Shown here one piece after another: positions 1 to 12,600 of a stretch of 64,000 nt of DNA. Origin of the DNA: Congeria kusceri. Lineage: Eukaryota > Mollusca > Bivalvia > Myida > Dreissenidae. Position numbers and translations under genes: made by a program. The stretch is taken from the NCBI GenBank assembly GCA_027627225.1, contig CM051029.1, forward strand, positions 73,592,078-73,656,077. Reading direction: 5' to 3'. The notes under the pieces are model-generated. The model saw only the letters and a program-made list of their open reading frames with translations, searched no databases and was not told the DNA's origin. Positions within the stretch are counted from its first letter, which is position 1; each line of letters starts with the position of its first letter.

Positions 1-400
1 CCATTTGAAAATCAATATGTGGCCAGGCTAGGACTCGAACTCACGATCCCCGGATTGACAGTCCAGCGCTCTACCAAAAAAGGAAAAAGGTAAAGGATAG
101 GTTTATAGTCTGATATTGATATACATCTTCAGCCGACTTTCACATTTACCCCCCGATCACTGGGTCATAAGTCGTCCAGTAACACTCGGCGCAGAATGCA
201 GCCACGGCACCTTGGCTTATTTCCCTCACAGGTACCCATTTATACACCTGGGTGGAGAGGAGCAAACGTGGGATAAATTTTTTGCACAGAAAAATTCCAG
301 TGGTCTGGGCGTGATTCAAACTAGGGACCTCACGATCTCAAAGCCAGCGTCCGACCACTAGACCACTGCTCCCACTAAACTGAGCTGGCCAGGCCCGGCT
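1..400 (-). mobile_element. tRNA-derived SINE (family A), split copy
   Basis: The minus-strand sequence at 376-400 (ccgggcctggccagctcag) and then 77-18 (ggtagagcgctggactgtca...gttcgagtcc) reconstructs the head of the SINE seen complete at 19355 and 56394. The tail runs off the left edge. Confidence 0.65.
82..375 (-). mobile_element. tRNA-derived SINE (family C) inserted in another SINE
   Basis: On the minus strand it starts with a tRNA-like head (GGGAGCAGTGGTCTAGTGG...GTTTGAATC box B) at about 375-300, continues with a conserved-looking body and ends in a T-rich tail (82-95). It interrupts the tRNA head of a family A SINE whose parts lie at 17-81 and 376-400. Confidence 0.6.
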
Positions 401-404
401 TTGG

Positions 405-545
405 TAGAATAAGTACTTTGTGTCGTTTTTAGGAAAATCTTCCAAACACTCCCTGCATAGGGATCAAACCCATGACCCCCCCACCGAGTCGCATGCGCAT
501 GGCAGACACAATATCCATTACACCACTGCAACCTGAGCTACTTAA
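405..545 (-). mobile_element. Degraded SINE (family B)
   Basis: The minus strand shows a tRNA-like head with gtgtaatggatattgtgtctg and gggtttgatccctatg, followed by the conserved tail, as in the copies at 6876 and 8608. It ends about 20 bases before the exon 1 acceptor. Confidence 0.6.
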
Positions 546-564
546 CATTGTCTTGACATTTCAG

Positions 565-657
565 CGTGCATGCCCCCAGACAGCCACAGTGACTTTGACC
601 TTCACCTTGTTCAGTCCATCCGCAACCTTCGTGACCTCCGCAAGGACCTGGCAGCTG
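565..657 (+). CDS. TIR gene, visible exon 1
   Basis: The acceptor follows tgacatttcag and the donor is gtgagt. Two bases complete an upstream codon and a final g passes to exon 2 (phase 1). It encodes a helical, charged stretch (LVQSIRNLRDLRKDLAA) directly before TIR1. The acceptor lies about 20 bases after a degraded SINE. Confidence 0.75.
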
Positions 658-3600
658 GTGAGTGATGTGTGACCTTAGTTTAAACCTATTTATTTAAGCT
701 CAGTTGTGTTGAAAGCCTGATGTTTATTGAGACCCTTTTAAGTGTGTTTCCTGGGAAGAGCCAGTACTTAGTTTAAACCTATTTATTTAAGCTCAGTTGT
801 GTTGAAAGCCTGATGTCTATTGAGACCCTTTTAAGTGTGTTTCCTGGGAAGAGCCAGCACTTGGTTTAAACCTATTTATTTAAGCTCAGTTTTGTTGAAA
901 GCCTGATGTTTGAGACCCTTTTAAGTGTGTTTTCTGGGAAGAGCCAGTACTTGGTGTATTTTGAGAGAGTTGATTCAAACTCTTCCTGAATATAGATTGA
1001 ACTTACGATCTTCTAACCGCAAGGTAGACACCATATCTGTTACACCACTGTGACTTCAATTTGTAACCTTAGACATGTATATACGTTGGGTGGACAACAC
1101 TGCTTTGTTGTAAGGTTACAATATACTAATTCCTATCCTTATTTATTTAATGTAAAAGTGATAACTGTAACCAAAAATAAATGGAACATTTTGCACATAG
1201 TTACCCTCATAACCATACCTTTTCTTAAAGATCATTCTAAGCTGAATTGATTTAAGCAATAACAATGGTATGTCATGTAATGCGTAAGAAAGAACACTAA
1301 ACAAAGTTGACTGTTATATCACCATCTTTTTACCGGCTATTTTCTAGTTGTATGTAACCCGCCTCAGCACAAGTGTCTTACTGTAGTCTCCGATCTTAAA
1401 ACATATCAGTGTTTTATACCGTATTATTGCACACCAATGCTTACGCTTCCAGCATCTCCGAAAAATAATATCAAAGCAAGTGTCTAAACCTAAAAACATC
1501 TCTTCGAGTTAAACATGTTGATTTATTTAGAGAGTACAGACCTACATGCCTTATTTATTTAGTGTAATGTGACCTTTTAATAGGGGGTTTGTAGTCAAGT
1601 AGCCACACGTTGGCTTCACAACACAGGGGTCACCCTAACCTACTGACTTGTCTTTTGCATGTGTCATTAAACCAAGGTGTTGTGTACTAAGTGCTTCACA
1701 CCAGGCAGTAAAATACCTAGGGTTGCCTTTTGAATAGGGTGTCTCCTGCATCTTGCCCAATCACCCATAATCTAACTAATAAGTGCTCTTGCAGCGATGG
1801 CCAAACGGGATAGAATCCCGATGTACTTGATAAAAATTCATCACACACACACCCACTGCTTTGTTGTTGTAGTGAATCCGAAGCCTAGTATTCTAACATG
1901 ACACATGCAGAGTTTTCTATAGACAAAGCAGAAAAATGTCTGTTGTTAAATTGCCAATAAACTGCTAGAAAAAGTAGTTCCAAATCTGTGAAAGATTGTT
2001 CGCATTGTATTTGCAGAATGTGTTGTCAGGTCATGTTAGAATCGAAATTGATACCTTAGGCGAGTAAACATCCAAAGTTCACATTAATTTCGTGCATAGT
2101 GTTTGTGGTTGATATATGAAGTTATACCGCAAGATTTTTAAGGCGACAGTTTGATTGGCTCCTAAAAAGGTCATCTGAACGTGATCCCTAATGCGAAGTC
2201 ATCAGATCCAGTCAGCGTAGCGTCAGACTGGAGATGATTTTAATGAGATTGCGTCATGTCTGGAATGGGGCATCTCCTGTATCTTGTACCATCTCCAATA
2301 ACTTAATAAACAAATTAACGAGTCTTATAGTCGATGGCCATATGGGACAGAATCCTGGTGCTAAAAATAGATAAAAATACACGAACTATACACACACATA
2401 CACTTCGTTGTAATGTTCTGAATTATATTTGGAATGTTTTTCGGCATGTATACAGTGATACTATGAGCTACCATGTATTTCTGCATGTATACAGTGATAC
2501 TATGAGCTACCATGTATTTCTGCATGTATACAGTGATACTATGAGCTACCATGTATTTCTGCATGTATACAGTGATACTATGAGCTACCATGTATTTCTG
2601 CATGTATACAGTGATACTATGAGCTACCATGTATTTCTGCATGTATACAGTGATACTATGAGCTACCATGTATTTCTGCATGTATACAGTGATACTATGA
2701 GCTACCATGTATTTCTGCATGTATACAGTGATACTATGAGCTACCATGTATTTCTGCATGTATACAGTGATACTATGAGCTACCATGTATTTCTGCATGT
2801 ATACAGTGATACTATGAGCTACCATGTATTTCTGCATGTATACAGTGATACTATGAGCTACCATGTATTTCTGCATGTATACAGTGATACTATGAGCTAC
2901 CATGTATTTCTGCATGTATACAGTGATACTATGAGCTACCATGTATTTATGCATGTATACAGTGATACTATGAGCTACCATGTATTTCTGCATGTATACA
3001 GTGATAATATGAGCTACCATGTATTTCTGCATGTATACAGTGATACTATGAGCTACCATGTATTTATGCATGTATACAGTGATACTATGAGCTACCATGT
3101 ATTTATGCATGTATACAGTGATACTATGAGCTACCATGTATTTCTGCATGTATACAGTGATAATATGAGCTACCATGTATTTCTGCATGTATACAGTGAT
3201 ACTATGAGCTACCATGTATTTCTGCATGTATACAGTGATACTATGAGCTACCATGTATTTCTGCATGTATACAGTGATACTATGAGCTACCATGTATTTC
3301 TGCATGTATACAGTGATACTATGAGCTACCATGTATTTCTGCATGTATACAGTGATACTATGAGCTACCATGTATTTCTGCATGTATACAGTGATACTAT
3401 GAGCTACCATGTATTTCTGCATGTATACAGTGATACTATGAGCTACCATGTATTTATGCATGTATACAGTGATACTATGAGCTACCATGTATTTATGCAT
3501 GTATACAGTGATACTATGAGCTACCATGTATTTATGCTTTTGCATCATGTAGATTTTTCATCTGCTTTTTTATTTTTATTCAATTATTTTTCAATAAAAT

Positions 3601-6600
3601 ATTTTTAAAATTTTCTTATATAAAGATGAAATTTAAACTGAATACGGTAATCCAAAAGGCTGTCCAAATATTTTAACAGAAAACATTTCACCATTGATTC
3701 CTTTTAATAAAACTGTTTATCTTGAGTGTTTTGTTTTCAGACATCTTCATGTCCTACTGCGTTAAGAATGCCCCCAGCAATCGCAGCTCCGTCATACATC
3801 CAGCCACAGTGTACGAGGACCTTACCAAGACTGGATACAAATGGTGAATTTATAGTTTTATTTAAAGGCACTTGTTTACAGATTTTCGCATTTTTTGAAG
3901 TAGCCATTAAATGTCTTAACTTGACAGATTTAAGCATCGGAACTAAAAATCTCAAGTACAATAACAAGAAAAGTATTTAGAAAAAATATAATAAAATAAT
4001 CGTCCCACCAGGGTTTGAAATCGGGAACTCCGGATTAAAAGGCTATCGCCTTAACCACTCGTCCACTCCAACTTTTCTACTTTACCCTGCATTATTTACT
4101 ATATGTAAGTGCTCCATGTGATGTCAACAGTTTCAACAAAAACAACAGAAACACTCCAAATTATTCCATTGTATAGCGTTACAAACGCTTTGTAATTTTA
4201 TCCATTTTAACTGATGATTTCTCATAAACAAAACGGTTTTTACAGTATATTTCTAGGTCTGTAGTGTTATTTTGCTCCCATGTATACGCTGTTCTTTTAT
4301 TTTTGGAATCGGTGACAAAAAGTTGCAAAATTGTCATTTTGTCAATCTGCGTATAGGTCCCTTTTAATTCCTTAGAACACAATCATACCAGTATTCAATG
4401 TGAGATGCTGTTGGTAAAAGTCCTTAATTGAGGCGCGTCTTAAGAAAACCGGGCTTAATACATGTGCGTAAAGTGTCGTCCAGGATAAGCCTGTGCAGTC
4501 CTCACAGGCTAATCCAGGACGGCACTTTCTGCCTACAGTGGATTTATGTTTAGAAGAGACTTCCTTGAAACAGAAAATACCATAAAAGCGGAAAGTGCTG
4601 TCCTGGATTAGCCTGTGCGGACTGCAAAGGCTAATTCGGGACAACACTTTACGCTTATGCATTAAGCCCGGTTTTCCCACGACACGCTTAAATTTGTTTA
4701 TATCTCTAATCATCGCATTTGTTGCAGAATATTGAATAAGATTTGAGCACATTAATTTCTTCACAAGAAAAATATCTCAACATCAGCCAAAAAAATTCCA
4801 TTACTTTTAATGAGCTTGATGTTTCTCAAACACTGCTTTATCATTAGTTCGAGTATTCGAAGAATAGGTTAGCTATCCTACTACCCCCGGCGTCGGCGTT
4901 GCATCTGAATTGGTTAAAGTTTTTATTCAAAAGTCTTGTAACTTCAAAACCACATAAGTTATTCACTTGAAACTTAGAACGAACCTTTGTCATCAACTCT
5001 AGTATCAGGGGCAACATTACCCATAACTATGTTTTGTATTTTGACAGAGTTATGCCCCTTTTTCACATAGATTTTTGGTCAAAGTTTATTTTCAAAAGTT
5101 TGGTAACTTCAAAACTACATAAGTTATTCACTTGAAACTTGGAACTAACCTGTGTTATCAACTCTAGTATCAGGGGAAACATTACCCCTAACTCTGCTTT
5201 GTATTTTGACAGAGTTATGCCCAGTTATGTTATGCCAGAGTTATGTTAGATTTATGGTTCAAGTTTTTGTTCCAAAAATGTATTAACTATACAAGGCTTC
5301 GCTTAAAAGTTTTGTATTTTAACAAATTTATGCCCCTTCCACTATCCAAAATATGTACCAACTTAAATACTTCGAATAGTCGAGCGCGCTGTCCTTTGAC
5401 AGCTCTTGTTTTATTTTTTACACACAGCTGGTTCCCAAAACCTAATGAGAAGACTTCAACAGAGGAAATGGCTCGAGCCATCAGTGACGCTGCAGTGTTC
5501 CTCATCTTCATATCCGTGGAGTACGTGAGGGACGTGGACTGCGTCATGCTGTTAAAGTACGCCAAGCTGACACTGCGGAAACCGCTCGTTGTGATTGCTG
5601 TGGGAGAGAATTGGGACTGGCAGAAGGGCCCAGTGGGGATGATGCTTGAAGACGTGGTATGACGCATTTGTGAATTTCTTTATATTGCAGAATGTTACAA
5701 TTTGCAAGTAAATTCATATAATGTGGTTAAGTTTGATTTGTTTTTATGCCGCCACAATCAGGGTTGACCCTGTCCGTGTGTATGTACTTGCATATGTTCA
5801 GATTCTCGACCAGAGCATAATTTTGTCCAGCATGGAAGAATTTTCAAATATCTTGGCAGAAGTGCTTTTGCACGATGAGGCGGGTTTTTAAGGTGTGTTG
5901 ACTGCTTTAAAACTTACAATTTGAAAAGGGTGTTTGTGAACATGACATTGTTAACATGTCTTTGCTCCCTTAAATCTTTTGAACAAGTGTTTTTGAACAT
6001 GAACTTGTTAACATGTCTTCGCTAACTGAAATTTTAAAACAGGTGTGCTTCAACATGACATTGCTAACATGTCTTTGCTCATTGAAATTTGACAGGTGTT
6101 TGTGAACATGATCAACTCAAAGTGTAACGTCTACAAAATCAAGTTTGAGGAGCTGCTGTCAGCCATCTCGTCCAAGACGACCAGGACGGTGGGCCAGGCT
6201 CCAGTCCCCACATGCTTCTTCAGCTACACCTGGGTGAACTCCCAGACTGCCGTACAGCTTGGCACTCGGTGAGTAGAATGTCATGCCTGGGTGAACTCCC
6301 AAATTGCCGTACAGCTGGCACTCGGTCAGTAGAATGTCATGCCTGGGTGAATGTCATGCCTGGGTGAACTCCCAGACTGACGTACAGCTTGGCACTCGGT
6401 GAATAGAATGTCATGCCTGGGTGAACTCCCAGACTGCTGTACAGCTTGGCACTCGGTGAGTAGAATGTCATGCCTGGGTGAACTCCCAGACTGCCGTACA
6501 GCTTGGCACTCGGTGAGTAGAATGTCATGCCTGGGTGAACTCCCAGACTGCCGTACAGCTTGGCACTCGGTGAGTAGAATGTCATGCCTGGGTGAACTTC

Positions 6601-9600
6601 CAGACTGACGTACAGCTTGGCACTCGGTGAGTAGAATGTCATGCCTGGGTGAACTCCCAGACTGCCGTACAGATTGGCACTCGGTGAGTAGAATGTCATG
6701 CCTGGGTGAACTCCCAGACTGACGTACAGCTTGGCACTCGGTGAGTAGAATGTCATGCCTGGGTGAACTCCCAGACTGCCGTACAGCTTGGCACTCGGTG
6801 AGGAGAATGTCATGCATGGGTGAACTCCCAGACTGACGTACAGCTTGGCACTCGGTGAGTAGAATGTCATGTCTTAGTGTAAACCTATTTATTTAAGCTC
6901 GATTGCATCGAAAGCCTTAGGCTTATAGAGACATTCTCGAGTCCGTTTCCTGGGTAGAACCAGTACTTGGTGTCTTTGTGGGAGATCTTGAGAACGCTCC
7001 CGGAGTGGGGATCGAACCCGTGACCTCCCGATCGCTAGGCGGACACCATATCCACTACGCCACCGCGACCTTAATGTCATGTCTTGGTGAGTAGAATGTC
7101 ATATCAAGAACAGCCATCGTGATGTTTATAAAATCAAATTATTAACACTTTCATTTGACATAAATAACTGGTTTTCAAAATGTTACAACTGACAGAAAGA
7201 TGATATATTGTTGATTTCGTACTTTAAAGTTTAGTTTTAGGTGATTTTCGTTATGTCATTATGTTGTTTTTTTATGTTTAATTATGTTTCATTTTGTTAA
7301 TTTTCTAAACAGATACAGAAAATGATGGGATAAATAGAATACTAGGTCAGTGTTCAATTAAGACATGTTGATCACGAAAATGTGATTAACTCGCCAAGGC
7401 TCTTGGTTGGCATGGATACTATTTCGTTTGCAGGAAAATAGAGGGCGCTTTGGGCTATGGAGACCCAAGATATATCAAGAAATACTTGGAGGATCAAGGC
7501 ATCAAATGCTGGATTGACGTTGAAAGAGTCGGACAGGTGAATAATCATTGATACACACTTCCGTTTATTAACACAAAAAAACAACAAATACAAACAGTTC
7601 AACTCTACTCTCTTTGGTCAATTTAATATTTTGAAATCACATGCACATTGAGTTTTTTGGGACTACATTAAATCCAATTTAGTAGCCCACTTGGATTGTG
7701 GCTATGCAGCATTGCATACATGTCTCAGTCACATGCACATTGAGTTTTTATGCCCATGGCATCTTGATGCAGGAGGCATATAGTGATCGTCCTGTCCGTC
7801 TTTCCGTCCTTCCGTCCGTGACAAGGTTAAGTAGATTTTACCGTTTCGTCTAGCACCAACACCGCTTACTACAACACTTTGATACTTAAACAGTTGTTGC
7901 TTATGACCATTCCTCATCCACCCATATTACCCAACCTCACTTTGACCTTGACGGTGACCTATTTTCGACTAATAGTAATTCAAAAGTGCCATTTCTTAGT
8001 TAACTAGATTTTACCGTTTCGTCTAGCACCAACACCGCTTACTACAACACTTGGATATTTACACAGTTGTTACTTATGACTGTTCCCAATCCACCCATAT
8101 CATCAAACCTCACTTGACCTTGACCTTGACCTAATTTGGACTAAGAAATGGACTACCCAGCACCAACCGGGGGCATGTGCGTTTATCAAACACAGAATCT
8201 TGTTTGGGGCCACATTAAGGCAAGTTTTGCAGAGCCACTCGGATTACGGCTGTACAGCATTGAAATTAAGTCTTTAAATCAGAATAAGTGTATGTGTTCA
8301 GAACAGACATAACAGCCTGTGTTAAAGGTTATTAAATTATTTTTAGAATGGTCTGTTTGACGATATTGCTGAGGGGTTGCTGAATGCGAAGGTAGTGGTG
8401 GTGTGCGTGTCAGATGAGTACGCAGATTCACCCACATGTCGCACAGAGTTCCGCTACGCTGCTAACACCCTGAATCTTCCCATAATCCTTGCTGTGGTCG
8501 GCAGGGGATGCAAGTGGAGGTCAACGGAGGTGAGCATGTAGGAAGCGAAGCATATTTGTTTCGAACAAGGATGTCTGTATATACAAAAGTAAACGGAATG
8601 TAAATTAGTTTTAGTTTGAACCTATTTGTTTTAGCTCGATTGCATCGAAAGCCTAAGGCTTATAGAGACACTCTCGAGTCTGTTTCCTGGGTAGAACCAG
8701 TACTTGGTGTCATTGAGGAGATCTTGAGAACACTCCCAGAGTGGGGATAGAACCCGGGACCTCCCGATCGCTAGGCGGACACCATATCCACTACGCCACC
8801 GCGACCTTGTAAATTAGCAGGAGTAGAATGATAGCATTTATGTAGAAGAGTTCCTTTCCTGAGGCAGGCTTGATCAGAAAGGGATTGTGGTAGTGGTATT
8901 AATAGTAGAAGTAGTTGTAGTAATAGTTGTTGTATTAGTAGTAGTTGTTGGTGTAATAGTAGTAGTTGTTGTTGTATTAGTAGTAGTTGTTGTTGTATTA
9001 GTAGTAGTAGTTGTTGTATTAGTAGTAGTTGTTGTTGTATTAGTAGTAGTAGTTGTTGTATTAGTAGTATTAGTTGTTGTATTAGTTGTAATAGTTGTTG
9101 TATTAGTAGTAGTAGTTGTTGTATTAGTAGTAGTTGTTGTTGTATTAGTAGTAGTTATTGTTGTATTAGTAGTAGTAGTTGTTGTATTAGTAGTAGTCAT
9201 AGTAGTGGTAGTGATGGTGATGGTAGGTGTGGTTGTCGTGTAGGCAGTGATAGTAGTAATTGTGGAAGTAATGTTAGAGGTTGTTATAGTGGTAGTAGTG
9301 TTAGAAGTTGCAGCTGTAGCAACATCCATATGCCTAGTAGCAGCAGTAGTATTATGTCTCCCCCCACGAAGTAGATAGGGAGACATATTGATTTTGTCCT
9401 GGAAAGTTGTATGTCTGGATGGATGGATGTCTGGATGGATGGATGGATGGATGGACGGATTCTTAAAAAAAATTGTTGTCTGCAGTTGTTTTCCGTAGCC
9501 CCCGGTCGGATTTTGACGAAACTTAACAGGATTGATCAGTACTACGTCTAGTGTCTAGTTGTGCATATCGGCGGCATGTCGGCGGTAGCGGATTTTTGGC

Positions 9601-12600
9601 AGAGTTACTGCCCTTCAAAGGTTTTCACATAATAGACCTTTTCTGCGCTTTTTCTCCGTAACCTGTGGTTGGATTTTGACTAACGTTATAATTTATCAGT
9701 ACCAACTCTAGTTGTGCATATCTTCGGCAGAGTTATGGCCCTTTTGAGTTGTTGACAGAATAGACCTTATCTGTGCTCTTTTCTGTAACCCCTGGTTGGA
9801 TTTTTATGAAACTTCACAGGATTGGTCAGTACTAAGTCTAGTTGTGCATATTATTGGCAAGTTGTCGTCGTCGCATTTTTGGCAGAGTTATGGCCCTTTG
9901 AAGTTTTTCACATAATAGACCTTGTCTGTGCTTTTTCTCCGCAACCCCTGGTCGGATTTGACAAAACTTGTACAAATTGTAATTAAGAAGTAGTCCCAAG
10001 AGACTAAAAATTTTATAAACAAAACTTAGGCTGTTAACAAGTTTTATTGTATATGTTTGTTTATATATAAAAAAATATTGAATAGTAACTTTCACAATAA
10101 AAAGGGCCCTTACAGTCAACAAAGAAACAACTGCGTAATGATCCTTACAATTTATGATCTGTAAATAAATTGATACACAATAAATGACCATGACCTTTCT
10201 GCTCGTTTTCAATAAACTCGAAAATGAAGCACATATATACGTTTTCTGAAACAATCAGGTTAAATTTGCAGACACACGTGTGTCTTAAAATTTAATCTGA
10301 TTGTTTTGGACAACATGTTTGCATATTTTAAATACAATGTATTTAACTTATTTTCAAATGACTGACCAGAATGACTGTGTCATGAAAACATAGTCCGTGC
10401 ACGTGCCAAGTGCATGTGTATTTCCACAGTGTGGAATACAGCTATGTTTATCCCACGGGGTGCTATTTTGTCAATGACTGCGTGAAGATGGGATAAAATG
10501 GTAGATATGATAATTTGGCCCCATGTTTCAGGTTGGAGTGCTGTCTCTTAAATACCCGCTGGTGAGTTTCCAAGAAAAAAATTGTGAGATGGCCGACACG
10601 CGGCTACTCGAACTTGTGACTGCTGAGCTCGGGAAGGAAATTGTTACCAAGCAACAGAAGAACAAACAGAATGAGGAGACGAAAAACCTGTCCTTCACTG
10701 TAAGTTTGCAGATCTGTTCTTTAAAAAAGATGTGTAATAGTTTGTATTCTAAAACTTGCTGTATTTGATTAACAGTGTTGTATGAAGTGTATAAAATTAC
10801 ATGGCTCGAATTTATTTATTTTTGCCAATAGCAAATTTTTGCGAGTGACTTCAACTCGCAAAAATTAGTTTCTTTTCGCAATCTCATTTAGTAATAGCAA
10901 AATCAACTAAATGCCCTTATGTTTCTAAAATGTGTTAAGTTTAACGTTGTCGTAAACTTGCCTGTTGAAAATGTGTACCAATCTCCGCGATGTAGAGTCT
11001 GGACTGCCCAATTCTATGAAGGACCAAGTCATATGTGGCCCATATCATTGACAAACCAGACGATGACCCAAAATTCAAAAATTTATAGATTCAAAATAGC
11101 TGTTGGTTCAATTTGTGAGTTTTATAACTGTGTTCACGATATATTCGTGCCAGTGTTGAAAATATGTGTTGACGACCAAAAATATTTTGTAGTAAACGTT
11201 AATACAATAAACAACTATTACACATTGTCCAGTTGTTTAACATAAAATAAAATACAAAATTAATAAATATACACAAACAAATCAAATTATTTAAGATTTT
11301 TTTTTCGGTTTGACATTGTTGTGAATGGTTTAGCCTAAATGTGTGTCCTGTTGGACTTTTTGGGAACAGTTTATCATCTGACCAGTTGGACTTGGGACTG
11401 TTTTCATCCATGGTTATCTCCCTTCGCCAAAGGCTCAAGAATTGTGTAATAGTCGGGTTACGATGTATTATGAAGATTCTTAATGTTTCGTTCAAATATT
11501 TTTCACCTCGCATTTTTTTGGCGAGCAGCAGAAAAAATTACTCGCAAAACTGATTTTTTTTTACTTGCATTTTGCGAGAGTGCGAGTGCTAAATTCAAGC
11601 CCTAAAATTAGTATAGTGATCAGAAGTTCAAATAACAATTCTCATAATACTGGTAGATTCAAAACAAGGCAGTTATCATGGTAACCTTGGACAACCTAAT
11701 GTCATTTTCATATCAGATACAATGATATTATTTAAGAATCAAAATGGTTTTAGAGTTATTAGATCTAGCTTGCAACATTTATTTGTAGAAAGGAATAGAC
11801 ATTGAAAGCTCATGCAACTATGCAAGAACATTCTGAGCTTAAATTATAATTGAATTTATTTGAAAATTAAATTTGAGACAATAAAATTAATAGTGATGAA
11901 CACAAATAATACGTGCTCATATAAAGTATTCTTTTACAGAAAACAGGCCAGATACATATTTCAAGCATATCATAATATTAATAAACCCATTATACCACAT
12001 GAAAGAGGTTACACTGTTTTTTTACTTGATTATCAAACTTGTTTATTGTTTAAAATGATTCAGCAAGATTTGAAAACAGTACTTATCATATCAATATACA
12101 TGTATGTTAATTTGCAAACTTTTGGTCATAGGAGCTGTTTGAGCTTGCTCAGAGGAAGTTGCTACGGCAACTGGCATTCTATGCTGAACACCAAGACATT
12201 GGCACCTACCCTAGACTTTTCATGATCGACTTCATGAAATCAAAGCAAGGTTAGAACTCAATACTTGCATTGTTTGGTTATTACTCTTGTTTTGTTCCAT
12301 AATTTCCAAACTTTTCTGGTATTAGGTACATCATTATATTGATAACATTTAAATGGCACACTGCTTGAATGAAAGAAGTGCCAACTCTTAAGAAGTATAG
12401 TTTATTGTGTCGCCTGAAAAGGCGACATATACCGGTAGGGTTACTTATGGCGGCTGCGTTGTTGGCGGCGTCGGCGGCATCCCCTTTAGTTTGTGCAGAC
12501 AATAACGTGAGAAGTTTTTGTGCAATCATCATGAATCTAGGGAAGTATTAGTAGGCATTAAAGGAAGGTTAAGTTCCATTTTCGGCATAATTGCTTTTAT

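Noticed and set aside
2334..3608. 424- and 395-residue repetitive ORFs on both strands
   Set aside because: They are produced by a 39-bp tandem array lacking stops in those frames; no splice or start context, and the array lies in an intron.
4372..4764. 130-residue minus-strand ORF and similar ones at 16573 and 18459
   Set aside because: All three lie on copies of the same palindromic MITE and resemble each other for that reason.
6326..6870. Repetitive ORFs on both strands
   Set aside because: Shadows of the 57-bp array derived from the exon 4 donor edge; the exon frame itself stops at TGA.
8874..9386. Thr-rich and Val-rich ORFs
   Set aside because: By-products of the GTA/GTT trinucleotide repeat.
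10919..11245. 108-residue ORF in intron 7
   Set aside because: It lies within an ITR element, has no recognised domain and AT-rich codons.
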